In this document: piece after piece, positions 50,192 through 59,505 of the stretch
How the letters are laid out: every line of letters starts with the position of its first letter
Position numbering within the stretch: position 1 is the first letter of the stretch
Source of the DNA: Tectiglobus diatomicola
GTDB taxonomy: Bacteria; Pseudomonadota; Alphaproteobacteria; Rhizobiales; Hyphomicrobiaceae
Assembly: GCA_039583345.1 (NCBI GenBank)
Contig: JAZDSJ010000002.1
Span: forward strand, 62,001 to 126,000
Reading direction: 5' to 3'
DNA length: 64,000 nucleotides
Notes under the pieces: generated by a model
Told to the model about the DNA's origin: nothing
What the model saw: the letters and a program-made list of their open reading frames with translations, nothing else
The model's database searches: none
Made by a program: the position numbers and the translations under genes

Positions 50192-50602
50192 TTATTGTTG
50201 ACTTTCGAAAGGCAATTGCGCCAGAAAACTAATTTCAGTCAATCTTTTCCCGGTGTATAAATCAAAGATCCCTACTTTTGTTTGTCCTTCAATCTGAAAT
50301 GTTACCACGGCACGTGGACCGTCTAACGAAACATGCTGCACACGTGTTCCAGCGGGTAAAATAAATTCAATAGATGGCGGTATAAGTGGATCAAGCTGGG
50401 CAGACTCTATTGTTTTTGACTCTGAAGAAATATGAATTATCCGGCCAATGATAACTATTACACAAATCAATATCATGGCTCCCATGACAGCAATAGCAAC
50501 TTTCAGAGCTTTAATACCTGCAGGGGATAACGGTTCTACAGAAGTTTGGTGAACTTGCTTCTGCTGACGAATCGCGTCTTCTCGTTCCATTTGATTCGAC
50601 AT
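50192..50602 (-). CDS. DUF6476 family membrane protein
   Basis: A 136-residue alphaproteobacterial protein with a cytosolic charged N terminus, one membrane segment at about residues 31-54 (GIKALKVAIAVMGAMILICV onward) and a periplasmic domain with LPAGTRVQHVSLDGPRAVVTF and IFDLYTGKRL. Function is unknown. In relatives the gene often neighbours rluD, but here rluD lies about 9 kb away, so the order has been broken. It is downstream of htpG on the same strand, 177 bp away. Confidence 0.82.
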   Translation of the reverse strand: MSNQMEREDAIRQQKQVHQTSVEPLSPAGIKALKVAIAVMGAMILICVIVIIGRIIHISSESKTIESAQLDPLIPPSIEFILPAGTRVQHVSLDGPRAVVTFQIEGQTKVGIFDLYTGKRLTEISFLAQLPFESQQ

Positions 50603-50779
50603 AATTAATTTCCAACTAAGTTAGCGTATATCTGAAGAATTTAAAAAAGATAAAGACAACATCATGTAAGAAAGTCTGAAGTAAGTATGACAACTTTTTT
50701 AGAGGTGATAATTACTTGTCTAGTGTAATCAACACACCAATGCAGAAATATTTAGCTCACAGCAATATCATAAATCATT

Positions 50780-52678
50780 TCAGCTGTCATATATTGGCAA
50801 GCCTTTCGTAACAAGCCTATTTAGGCGTTGTGTAAATGCTGTCGGATCTTTTGGTATCTCACCATCAAGAATTTGAGCCTGCTCAAAAAGAAAGTAGGCA
50901 AGATCTTTTATTATTTTTTCATTACCTGATGCCTTAGAATCTGCAATTGCACGTACAATATCGTGATTCATGTTAAGCTCTAAGATCGGAGCCGATGGCG
51001 GAGAACGATCGCTAGTAACAAGGATTTTAGAGAGACGACGATCTAGAGCAGAATGACTTGCTACTAGGCATGAAGGACTATTGACGAGACGTTTCGAAAC
51101 ACGAACATCGGAAACAAAATCCTGGAGGGAAGCCCTGACTGCCGAAATTATAACAGCATCATCAACCTTATTAGTATTGTCTTCTTTTGTGTTATTTTCG
51201 CTCAAAATAGGTACCAGGTCGAAATTCACATCGCCCTGACTCAGAGATTTCAAAGGTTTACCTTCATAATCAGGTTGAATAGTTGTCCAAAAAGCATCAA
51301 TGTGATCTGTTAGAAACAATACTTCAATACCGCGGGCTTGTGCGGCTTCCAGGACTGGATTCGATTTCAAATGATCTATATTGTTTCCTATAAGATAGTA
51401 AATCTCTGTTTGATTAGGTCTGAAATCTTCGACATATTGCCTTAAAGAACGCATCTCATTAGACTTAGTTGACGCAAATCGCGAAAGCTTAATTAGCCGC
51501 TCGCGTCGGTCGTGGTCTTCATAGATACCTTCTTTTAAAACCGCACCAAATGCACTCCATACTTTAGAAAACTTCTCTTTATCATTTTCCGCAAGGCATT
51601 CAAGTTCAGTTAAAACACGACCTGTAACAACATTACGAATAGAAGCAACATTTATGTTGTTTTGTAGTACCTCCCTCGAGATATTGAGCGGAAGATCTTC
51701 ACTATCTACAACTCCACGAACAAAACGTAGATATGGCGGTAACAATTCGGCATCATCTGTAATATAAACGCGACGCACATAGAGCTTGATTCGACCTTTA
51801 CGGGCCTGATCAAAAAGATTGAAAGGCTGTTGTGTCGGAACGAATAAAAGAACAGTAAAAAGTTGACGTCCCTCGGCCTTATAATGAATTGTAACTGCAG
51901 GCTCATCAAAAGCATGGGTAATGGCCCTATACGCTTCAATGTATTTTTGATCATCTAGTTCTGACTTCGGGCATTGCCAAATAGCAGAAGCTGTATTAAT
52001 TCTATTATGTTCGTTTGCTCCATCGCTCAGTTCTATCGGAAATTGAATATGATCTGAATATGTTTGAACTATTCGCTTGATAGTATCAGCCTCAAGGTAT
52101 TCCTGACAATCGGGCTTAAGATAAAGAGTAATTTCAGTTCCGCGATTGACGCGACAAGCACTTTCATCATCTGCAGGTTCAATATTAAAGCCAGTATCGC
52201 CAGTCGATGTCCACATCCAAACTGATTCATCGCCTGCTCGTCTACTTACAACGCTAATGCGATCTGCAACCATAAAAGCTGAATAAAATCCTACGCCAAA
52301 CTGACCAATTAATCCGTTTCCGTCCTTAATCTCTTTCAGCTGCTCAACAAAGGCTTTTGTACCAGAGCGTGCAATTGTGCCAAGGTTTTCTATAAGTTCA
52401 TCGTGGTACATACCAATACCAGTATCAGAAATTGTTAGAGTGCTAGAATCCTTGTTCGGAATGATACGGATACAAGGCGGATCAGCCTCCCCTAAAAGGG
52501 TTGGGGTAGCGATGGCTTCATAGCGTAGCTTGTCGCAGGCGTCAGAAGCATTGGAGATAAGTTCGCGTAAAAAGATTTCAGTTTCAGAGTATACTGAATT
52601 GATCATAAGTTTAAGCAACTGGGAAACTTCAGCCTGAAAAGGCCGTTCAACAGAAGTGGATTTATAAGTCTTATTCAT
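50780..52678 (-). CDS. htpG: Chaperone protein HtpG (Hsp90)
   Basis: ATP-dependent bacterial Hsp90, 632 residues from the chosen start. The GHKL ATP-binding domain shows FLRELISNASDACDKLRYEA, SDTGIGM and IGQFGVGFYSAFMVADR. The middle domain contains LYVRRVYITDD and RGVVDSEDLPLNISREVLQ. The C-terminal dimerisation region is present. The frame opens with TTG at 52693, but GGAG nine bases before the ATG at 52678 indicates MNKTYKSTS as the true start. No heat-shock promoter is distinct upstream. Confidence 0.97.
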   Translation of the reverse strand: MNKTYKSTSVERPFQAEVSQLLKLMINSVYSETEIFLRELISNASDACDKLRYEAIATPTLLGEADPPCIRIIPNKDSSTLTISDTGIGMYHDELIENLGTIARSGTKAFVEQLKEIKDGNGLIGQFGVGFYSAFMVADRISVVSRRAGDESVWMWTSTGDTGFNIEPADDESACRVNRGTEITLYLKPDCQEYLEADTIKRIVQTYSDHIQFPIELSDGANEHNRINTASAIWQCPKSELDDQKYIEAYRAITHAFDEPAVTIHYKAEGRQLFTVLLFVPTQQPFNLFDQARKGRIKLYVRRVYITDDAELLPPYLRFVRGVVDSEDLPLNISREVLQNNINVASIRNVVTGRVLTELECLAENDKEKFSKVWSAFGAVLKEGIYEDHDRRERLIKLSRFASTKSNEMRSLRQYVEDFRPNQTEIYYLIGNNIDHLKSNPVLEAAQARGIEVLFLTDHIDAFWTTIQPDYEGKPLKSLSQGDVNFDLVPILSENNTKEDNTNKVDDAVIISAVRASLQDFVSDVRVSKRLVNSPSCLVASHSALDRRLSKILVTSDRSPPSAPILELNMNHDIVRAIADSKASGNEKIIKDLAYFLFEQAQILDGEIPKDPTAFTQRLNRLVTKGLPIYDS

Positions 52679-53119
52679 CTTGAAAGTCTCCAATGGAACA
52701 AAATCAAGCTTAGTTAGCTCATTATTATTAAAGTATTTTAAAAATATTATTCGATGGCATTTTAATTCTTAGGCTAACAAATCGTTACTGTGTTATGAAA
52801 TATTTTTAACTCATTGGAATAACGAAACACAACAGTGAATTTATATTGGTCATTCATTTTCAATTACTAGCTAATTGTCTGTGAAAGAAACTGCATTATT
52901 ATCTATCAGAACTAGCCTCAGCCAATACGGTAGATAACACTTTAAAATATTTCAATAAAAAGACGCAAATCTCTCTATTATGCGATAGAAAATACTCGGT
53001 TTTGCTAATGTAGTATTTGCCTAATTTAAAAAGGTTTCAACGTTAATTTTTAATAAGCGCTCTAAACATGCTATTGACTTAATTTATTTTAGTTTTTTAG
53101 TAATCATCAAATATTTTTA
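52679..53119. other. Gap upstream of htpG, nothing recognised beyond its ribosome site
   Basis: GGAG at 52688-52691 serves htpG. The remaining roughly 0.43 kb is AT-rich with no visible gene, RNA or relic. The HAD gene ends at its far side. Confidence 0.65.
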
Positions 53120-53980
53120 TCACCAACGGAGTTCTGACATAACGGCGACAGGCTGGCCGTTCAAAGATGTTTCAAACAATTTAGACAAAGTTTTAAAATC
53201 AATAGGCTTTGTACGATCCACGTGGATACCAGAAGCTATGAAAACAGAACGAATACCGAAAGCTGAGGCGCCGCGTATGTCGGTAAATACACCATCACCA
53301 ATTGCCAAAATCCGTTCTTTAGCAAACTCTTTGTTAAAATCCCTTGTTACTTTTAGTAAAGCCAGCTCATATATAGGAGCAAAAGGCTTGCCGCTGTATA
53401 TAACTTCACCCCCAAGATCTTCATAAGTCTTCGCAATCGCTCCAGCACAGTGAACAATTGTCCTACCTCGCTCAACTCTTAGATCGGGGTTAACACAGAG
53501 CATTTTAACATCGCGATTCAGAAAAGTTTTGAGTATAGTCATATAGTCCTCGGGAGTGTCCTCAATGTCATTTAATAAACCAGTGCAAACAATTCTGTTA
53601 GATGTTAAGGGGGTACCGAAAGAAATTTCAAGATCTTGAAAAATTTCACGATTACGTTCTGGACCTAAGTGATATATTATATTTTCATCCCAGTCGCGTA
53701 TGATATTACGTGTAACATCTCCAGACGTCACTAAATTATCGTAGGCAGTGCGAGGGATGCCCATGAGGTCTAATTGTGCAGTAACAGCGAAAGACGAGCG
53801 TGGTGAATTTGTTAATAATAAAACATAACCACCGCGCTCTCGAAAAGACTGGCAGGCTATTATAGAGCTTGTAAAAGGGGTTTCACCGTTGTGCATAACT
53901 CCCCAAACATCTAAAAACCAAACATCAGATGTCATAGCCAGCTCAGAAATTGATGAGATGATTAATTTTTCACAATTCAT
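53120..53980 (-). CDS. HAD-superfamily hydrolase, class IIA (NagD-like, TIGR01459 type)
   Basis: A 286-residue phosphatase-fold protein. Motif I is WFLDVWGVMHNGETPF, where the usual second Asp of DxD is Trp, as is normal for this subfamily. Motif II is LLLTNSPRSS, and motif IV is ERILAIGDGVFTDIRGA with the acidic pair. The cap region carries VCTGLLNDIEDTPEDY. The substrate is unknown; class IIA members include nucleotide and sugar phosphatases. The ATG gives a normal-length protein. It lies 135 bp downstream of a GNAT gene on the same strand. Confidence 0.88.
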   Translation of the reverse strand: MNCEKLIISSISELAMTSDVWFLDVWGVMHNGETPFTSSIIACQSFRERGGYVLLLTNSPRSSFAVTAQLDLMGIPRTAYDNLVTSGDVTRNIIRDWDENIIYHLGPERNREIFQDLEISFGTPLTSNRIVCTGLLNDIEDTPEDYMTILKTFLNRDVKMLCVNPDLRVERGRTIVHCAGAIAKTYEDLGGEVIYSGKPFAPIYELALLKVTRDFNKEFAKERILAIGDGVFTDIRGASAFGIRSVFIASGIHVDRTKPIDFKTLSKLFETSLNGQPVAVMSELRW

Positions 53981-54115
53981 AAACAGTTCATTTCAGATTA
54001 CAATATCAGACTTATCGAAGTACTCTCTGATCTAGGTTGTCAATCGATGCCTGATTTAGACGACATTTTGGATATTCTTGTTTTGGTTTCTAACGAATTT
54101 AAAAATGCTTCTATC

Positions 54116-54712
54116 TCAACTTCCGATCCAAGCACCATTTAGAGATGTTTCATAAATATTACGTTCATTCCAGTCTCTAGCTGTGATTACCCATACTAAT
54201 CCTTCCCAAACACCCTGTTTACTGTGTGGAATAGAAAAATCGCGCTTCGGATCGCGTTTCAAATTAAGTCGCTCCATAACCACCTGAGAACGCTCATTTT
54301 TAGCTTCTGTATAAGTAAGTACTTCAGTCAAACCAGCGCGCGTAAAGACGTCATGTAGTGCGGCCGCTACTGCTTCCGTCGTAAAACCATAACCCCAGGC
54401 ATCACGGTGCATGCGCCAACCGATTTCATTGTGGCTGCCAAGAGGATGTTCGCCGCTATGTGACATCACCCCAACATAACCCAAAAATCTTTGATTACAT
54501 TGCACAACCCACCATCCAAATCCATTGGTAACCCAGGCCATTCCGTAACGATCGAATCTATCGTGCGCTTCGTCTACATCAATAACTCCGCCTAAATCTG
54601 ACATCACAACTGGATCGGTATGAAGAGTAATAAACTCTTCTCTGTCGTTGTTGTGCCAAGGTCTCATGTTCAGACGCGCGGTGTTAATTCTAAGTTTGCT
54701 AATATTATGCAT
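54116..54712 (-). CDS. GNAT N-acetyltransferase, RimJ/RimL type
   Basis: A 198-residue acetyltransferase. RINTARLNMRPW at the N terminus, VQCNQRFLGYVGVMSHSG, EIGWRMHRDAWGYGFTTEA and VLTYTEAKNERSQVVMERL are the typical RimJ/RimL strands and acetyl-CoA-binding region. The last carries the conserved Asn-x-x-S motif. The substrate may be a ribosomal protein N terminus or a small molecule; it cannot be told. Upstream is a half-kilobase gap; downstream is the HAD gene. Confidence 0.87.
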   Translation of the reverse strand: MHNISKLRINTARLNMRPWHNNDREEFITLHTDPVVMSDLGGVIDVDEAHDRFDRYGMAWVTNGFGWWVVQCNQRFLGYVGVMSHSGEHPLGSHNEIGWRMHRDAWGYGFTTEAVAAALHDVFTRAGLTEVLTYTEAKNERSQVVMERLNLKRDPKRDFSIPHSKQGVWEGLVWVITARDWNERNIYETSLNGAWIGS

Positions 54713-55264
54713 ATCGCAACTAATTAAATCCTGAAAATTTGGATGAGAGTGTATATGTGTAGCATTAGTATTCTATGATTCAATATAGTTTCGAATAACA
54801 AGTACTTAATCCTATAGCGCATAATAACAATTTTCTACTTTACTTAGATAGGTTAAGTATAAATGACTAACAAATATATGTAGAATGTTAAAGTGATCTA
54901 AATTATTTTAACGAAAATATTAAGAAAATTTAACACATAAGTACGTTTTTTTATTGTTATAAGATAGTAAACCTAGTTTTTGTTTAAGCTTTTTAAACAG
55001 AATGGCTCCGCATCACGGCACTGAGGCTGAAAGTTTTACAAATGACTTCAATTATTGAACCTCACTTGCTACTACTAATAATAGTTGGTGTTATTCAGAC
55101 ATTTAAAACGTTCCAGACTTTTCTTTTTACCATGTTTTAGAAACTAGATCGAAATTTATTAATATGTCTACACACGAAATATTATAAGATCATACACGAT
55201 CATTCAACTAAACCAAAACCTAAAACATCCCCATGGTGCGAACTGCACCTGACCGAGGTTCGTA
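54713..55264. other. Divergent gap before mtnA
   Basis: About 0.55 kb. Two mini-frames are visible: 18 codons from 55002 (MAPHHGTEAESFTNDFNY) and ten codons ending in TAATG across the mtnA start. Neither can be tied to mtnP, which often neighbours mtnA. Nothing else is seen. Confidence 0.55.
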
Positions 55265-56359
55265 ATGAAAATCAACGGCAAACACTTTCGCACAATATGG
55301 GTTAATTCTGATGGATGGTCAGTAAGTACCTTTGATCAGACTTTGCTACCTCATAGTACTGAAATCATTAAGCTTACAACAATTAAGGACGTCGCCCACG
55401 CTATAAAATCGATGCAGGTGCGCGGTGCGCCGTTAATTGGTGCCACAGCTGCTTATGGTATATGTCTTCAAATGCGGAAGAACCCCTCTAGTATTTCGCT
55501 TAGTGCAGCTATAGAATACTTGGCTAAGCAACGTCCTACTGCTGTTAACCTAAGCTGGGCTCTAGAACAAATGCGAAATTCACTCAAAAATGTTCCCGAA
55601 AATAAACGGGCTACTGTGGCCTATCTGCGCGCAGCAGAAATCTGTGATGATGACGTTGAAACCTGCCGCAAGATTGGTGTACACGGGCTTAAAATCTTGG
55701 AAGAAATTGCTGAGCGAAAACCTTTTGGTGAGCCTATAAATATTCTTACTCACTGCAATGCCGGATGGCTTGCAGCCGTTGATTGGGGTACTGCAACCTC
55801 ACCTATTTATCAAGCATTTGATGCAGGATTCAAAATGCATGTTTGGGTTGATGAAACGCGACCACGAAATCAGGGCGCGTCATTGACGGCCTTCGAACTG
55901 GGATGCCATGGAGTGCCACACACCATTATCGTTGATAATGCCGGTGGCCACCTTATGCAACATGGTCTAGTAGATTTATGTATTGTAGGCACAGATCGTA
56001 CAACTTCCACGGGGGATGTTGCGAATAAGATTGGTACTTATCTCAAAGCTCTTGCAGCAAAAGATAACGGTGTTCCCTTTTATGTAGCACTACCCTACTC
56101 GACCATTGACTGGACAATAGAAGATGGAATGACAATTCCGATTGAAGAGCGCCCCGAGGATGAAGTTCTCAAAATCTCAGGTCGAACGATTGGGAAAACT
56201 CATAACGAAATAGTTAAAATAGATATCGCTGCCTCAAATTCGTCAGCTAGAAATCCAGCATTCGATATAACACCTGGGCGGCTTGTTACCGGGCTAATTA
56301 CAGAGCGCGGTATTACCAAAGCTACCAAAAACGGACTGCTTGAGTTATATAAAAAATAA
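55265..56359 (+). CDS. mtnA: S-methyl-5-thioribose-1-phosphate isomerase
   Basis: Isomerises methylthioribose-1-phosphate to methylthioribulose-1-phosphate in the methionine salvage pathway. Family motifs are QVRGAPLIGATAAYG (about 51-65), catalytic Cys164 in THCNAGWLA and Asp244 in IVGTDRTTSTGDVANKIGTY. The pair corresponds to Cys160/Asp240 of the Bacillus enzyme. Length of 364 residues is normal. GAGG lies about eight bases before the ATG. No other salvage gene is in the window. Confidence 0.96.
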   Translation: MKINGKHFRTIWVNSDGWSVSTFDQTLLPHSTEIIKLTTIKDVAHAIKSMQVRGAPLIGATAAYGICLQMRKNPSSISLSAAIEYLAKQRPTAVNLSWALEQMRNSLKNVPENKRATVAYLRAAEICDDDVETCRKIGVHGLKILEEIAERKPFGEPINILTHCNAGWLAAVDWGTATSPIYQAFDAGFKMHVWVDETRPRNQGASLTAFELGCHGVPHTIIVDNAGGHLMQHGLVDLCIVGTDRTTSTGDVANKIGTYLKALAAKDNGVPFYVALPYSTIDWTIEDGMTIPIEERPEDEVLKISGRTIGKTHNEIVKIDIAASNSSARNPAFDITPGRLVTGLITERGITKATKNGLLELYKK

Positions 56360-57145
56360 TTTAAAATGATTTAGCACCTAAATTCTTTTAGTGATCAAGA
56401 GGTGATAAGGTAAAGTACTTTCTGATTGTAATAGCTTTCAATAACTTCCAGCTTTTGAAGGTCTCCACTTCTACAGGCGTAACTATGTTATGACTTCTTT
56501 AAATAATAGGTTGCTTTTGCATTCAAGATAAAATGTGGGGGTCTCTAATTACGGGTTACGCTATGTGTTGTAACTTATAAAAAAATTAAAAATAAAAGAT
56601 GTTATCAACACAATAAACATTAGCCTTCAAGTCCAAATACATCCTCAGGTACTAAATCTTACTATACTACACCCCAGATACGCTTCCTGAGTGAAAGTCT
56701 TACCAATTGCATACAAAAGTTTGTATAAGTTCCATTTTCTTTATTTACTAAATTAATTAATGCATTCAAACTTTCTATAGCTTCACCCTCATAAAGTCAA
56801 CCTTTGGCGTGCACAACTATAATGTAACCCGATTATTGAAGTGAGATTGTTACTAAAAACAGTTTACATGACAGGCTTTATAACTCACCCACTTATCATT
56901 AAGAGTTAAGTCTATCCACATAATTTTAAATTAGGTATTTGATTAATTACGCACTGAATCAATTATAGACATCATCTAATCGAAACAAGCACTACGAAAT
57001 ATGTCCAATCATTGCCTCAACCATAGCTACACATACCGGACATTAAGAGCTATGAGTTAAAAGCCTACTTGCTTATAGTGAGCCGTGTAGTGTTATGCAC
57101 AACAGAACTGGTTATTATCTTCCCCATACTAAAAGATAAGCCTAG
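56360..57145. other. Gene-free gap between mtnA and recQ
   Basis: About 0.79 kb, AT-rich. A 36-codon minus-strand frame ends at 56388 without a start codon and is probably chance. No RNA gene or clear relic. Confidence 0.6.
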
Positions 57146-58735
57146 ATGATAAACACACCATTAATAAAACAATCAATTTCCGAGGCATTATTTGTTCTCG
57201 AAAACATCTTTAGCTACAAGAATTTCAGAGGACAACAAAAAGAAATTATCGAAACAGTTTTGCGTGGTCAAGATGCACTTGTACTCATGCCAACCGGCGG
57301 AGGTAAATCATTATGTTATCAAATCCCTGCACTTGTTCGTGACGGCACTGGGATTGTAGTTTCTCCTCTTATCGCACTTATGCATGATCAAGTTAATGCA
57401 CTCGAGCAGGCAGATGTCCGTGCTGCTTACCTTAATTCAAGTCAAGAATGGAAGGAGCAATCTGTAATTGAAACAGAATTAATTTCAGGTGCATTAGATA
57501 TACTTTACATTGCACCAGAGCGTTTAGTACAGCCGCGTACTTTAAATCTATTGTCACGGTGTAAAATTTCACTATTCGCCATTGACGAAGCCCATTGTGT
57601 CTCGCAATGGGGGCATGATTTCAGACCTGAATATCGTCAATTACGAATTCTAGCAGATAAATTCTCAGGTATTCCACGGCTTGCGCTAACAGCAACAGCA
57701 GATGCCAAGACTCGTGAAGATATTGCAACTGAACTATCACTTACTAGCGCACCGCGATTCATATCGAGTTTTGATCGCCCGAATATTCACTACTCTATAG
57801 CTGAGACTGGAAATTCTGACCCACTTGAAAAACTATGGGAATTTATTGAGACCAGGCATAAATCAAGCACTGGCATTGTATATTGCCTTACAAGAAAATC
57901 AACTGAGGAAGTAGCAGCCTGGCTGAATAACCGCGGAAGACAATCATTAGCCTACCACGCAGGTTTGCCTGCAGATATACGACGTAATGTACAAAATCGG
58001 TTTTTGACCGAAAATAAACTTATAATTGTAGCAACGACTGCCTTCGGAATGGGTATTGACAAGCCTGATGTTCGTTTTGTAGCTCATCTAAGTCTCCCGA
58101 AGTCAATTGAATCTTACTATCAAGAAACTGGACGTGCAGGTCGCGACGGTAGGCCTGCCGATGCATGGATGTCCTATAATATACATGATCTTATTAAACA
58201 AATAAAATGGATCGCGAAATCTGATGGAAATGAAGAGTTTAAGAAGTATCAACGCCAGCGCTTAGACGCCCTTATTTACTTTTGCGAGGGTACGACTTGT
58301 CGTCGTCGGGCACTTCTAGCTTATTTTGGGGAACATCGATATGAAAAATGCGGTAATTGTGACAACTGCATTTCCCCTCCCACAACTATAAATGTTACAG
58401 TCTTAGCTCAAAAAGCATTATCTGCTGTATACCGAACGAGGCAAAGGTTTGGTTGTAAATATATTATTAATGTTTTACATGGTAAGTGTAACAAGCGTAT
58501 AAGAGAAAACGGGCACCACCATTTATCAGTTTTTGGGATAGGGAAAGGTCTTGATCATTATTCATGGCAAAGCGTATTTAGACGACTTATAGCTACAGGC
58601 TGTTTAGAGTATGACACGAAGGGTTACGGAACTTTACAGTTAACCCTGAACTCTAGACCAGTCTTACGTGGTGAAGTCGACGTAGATATACGTAAGCACG
58701 AATGCAATTTTAGACCCACCCAAAAAGTCACTTAG
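57146..58735 (+). CDS. recQ: ATP-dependent DNA helicase RecQ, lacking its HRDC domain
   Basis: 3'-5' DNA helicase for recombination repair. The 529-residue frame holds the full helicase core: MPTGGGKSLCYQI (Walker A near residue 49), IDEAHCVSQWGHDFRPEY (about 146) and QETGRAGRDGRPADAW. The zinc-binding Cys cluster (FCEGTTCRRR and KCGNCDNC, about 374-404) and the winged-helix RQC domain follow. It stops at a TAG where other RecQ proteins continue into an HRDC domain of about 80 residues. That domain is readable just downstream in decayed form. The remaining core could still be an active helicase; substrate choice may be altered. Confidence 0.92.
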   Translation: MINTPLIKQSISEALFVLENIFSYKNFRGQQKEIIETVLRGQDALVLMPTGGGKSLCYQIPALVRDGTGIVVSPLIALMHDQVNALEQADVRAAYLNSSQEWKEQSVIETELISGALDILYIAPERLVQPRTLNLLSRCKISLFAIDEAHCVSQWGHDFRPEYRQLRILADKFSGIPRLALTATADAKTREDIATELSLTSAPRFISSFDRPNIHYSIAETGNSDPLEKLWEFIETRHKSSTGIVYCLTRKSTEEVAAWLNNRGRQSLAYHAGLPADIRRNVQNRFLTENKLIIVATTAFGMGIDKPDVRFVAHLSLPKSIESYYQETGRAGRDGRPADAWMSYNIHDLIKQIKWIAKSDGNEEFKKYQRQRLDALIYFCEGTTCRRRALLAYFGEHRYEKCGNCDNCISPPTTINVTVLAQKALSAVYRTRQRFGCKYIINVLHGKCNKRIRENGHHHLSVFGIGKGLDHYSWQSVFRRLIATGCLEYDTKGYGTLQLTLNSRPVLRGEVDVDIRKHECNFRPTQKVT

Positions 58736-58786
58736 TTCCTGGAAAATTAAAAATTCTCTTAAAAAGAACTATTTTTATATAACCCA

Positions 58787-58979
58787 CTTAAGGACCTTCG
58801 TAAAAACATGCAGCTAAAAAGTAGTACCGCCGTATGTAATTTTTCACGATTGTACATTGATCGAAATTACTAGAACACGACCTGAGATCATCAAGGACCT
58901 AGGTTACATAAATGGGTTGGGTAGAAAAATAGCAAATTACGGCGCAGCCATTTCGTGCGTTCTTGCAAAATATAAATGA
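58787..58979 (+). pseudogene. recQ: Decayed HRDC domain of recQ
   Basis: After the recQ stop, the same frame passes further stops and then reads LKDLRKNMQLKSST (58787 onward). The frame one base later continues from 58818 with KVVPPYVIFHDCTLIEITR, then RPEIIKDLGYINGLGRKIAN and YGAAISCVLAKYK to a TGA at 58977-58979. PPYVIFHDxTL and the LG-INGLGRKIANYG segment are the hallmarks of HRDC domains. At least one frameshift and several nonsense codons separate it from the helicase. This is the clearest relic in the window. Confidence 0.88.
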
Positions 58980-59273
58980 TACTGATATACCAAAAAAATA
59001 TCTAAGAGGCTTAGAGCTTGCTAATAGCACGATCTCACTTGATAGTTTTTAATATCAGATTTTGTGAATTTTAAGCTGAGAAGAAATGACTAGTTCATAG
59101 CTATCTTTGAATAGCACTCTCCATATACATTTCTGAAATACTCTGTCGACTGATTATATTACAAGGTATATAGTTGACTTATCTAGAAAAAAAGCGAATA
59201 CTAACAATATTGAAATTTATAAATGAAGCGTTAGAAAAGAATTCTCATTATCTTAAACTAAGGATTAACGTGT
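58980..59273. other. Spacer between the recQ relic and rpmJ
   Basis: AT-rich. AGGA at 59261-59264 serves rpmJ. No other feature seen. Confidence 0.6.
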
Positions 59274-59399
59274 ATGAAGATTAAAAACTCTATCAAAGCC
59301 TTGAAGCTGAGACATCGTGACAACCGTGTAGTGCGTCGTCGTGGCCGTCTTTACGTGATTAACAAGACGCAGCGTAGGTTTAAAGCTCGCCAAGGTTAA
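59274..59399 (+). CDS. rpmJ: 50S ribosomal protein bL36, zinc-free form
   Basis: A 41-residue, highly basic protein, MKIKNSIKALKLRHRDNR at the start and TQRRFKARQG at the end. It is the cysteine-free variant of L36 common in alphaproteobacteria: no CxxC zinc ligands are present. AGGA nine bases upstream gives a good ribosome site. Its base composition is visibly richer in G+C than the flanks, as expected for a highly constrained gene. It stands alone. Confidence 0.96.
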   Translation: MKIKNSIKALKLRHRDNRVVRRRGRLYVINKTQRRFKARQG

Positions 59400-59439
59400 T
59401 TGGCTGGATTTGAAAATTTAGGATTTTTATATAATATAA

Positions 59440-59473
59440 CTGTGTAAACAAATATGTTTGTGATATTACACAG
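59440..59473. terminator. Bulged hairpin between convergent rpmJ and rluD
   Basis: CTGTGTAA and TTACACAG form an 8-bp outer stem, and ACAAA/TTTGT continue it inside after a four-base bulge. It lies 40 bp beyond the rpmJ stop and just before the rluD end. No T-run follows, but the position favours a 3'-end structure for either gene. Confidence 0.5.
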
Positions 59474-59505
59474 CATTAATGCCTTTAACTAAGCTTAACT
59501 TACCA

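Noticed and set aside
55002..55058. 18-codon frame before mtnA considered as an mtnP remnant
   Set aside because: The residues do not match either end of MtnP.
56388..56498. 36-codon minus-strand frame downstream of mtnA with coding-like residues
   Set aside because: No start codon, bounded by stops, and open frames of this size are expected by chance.
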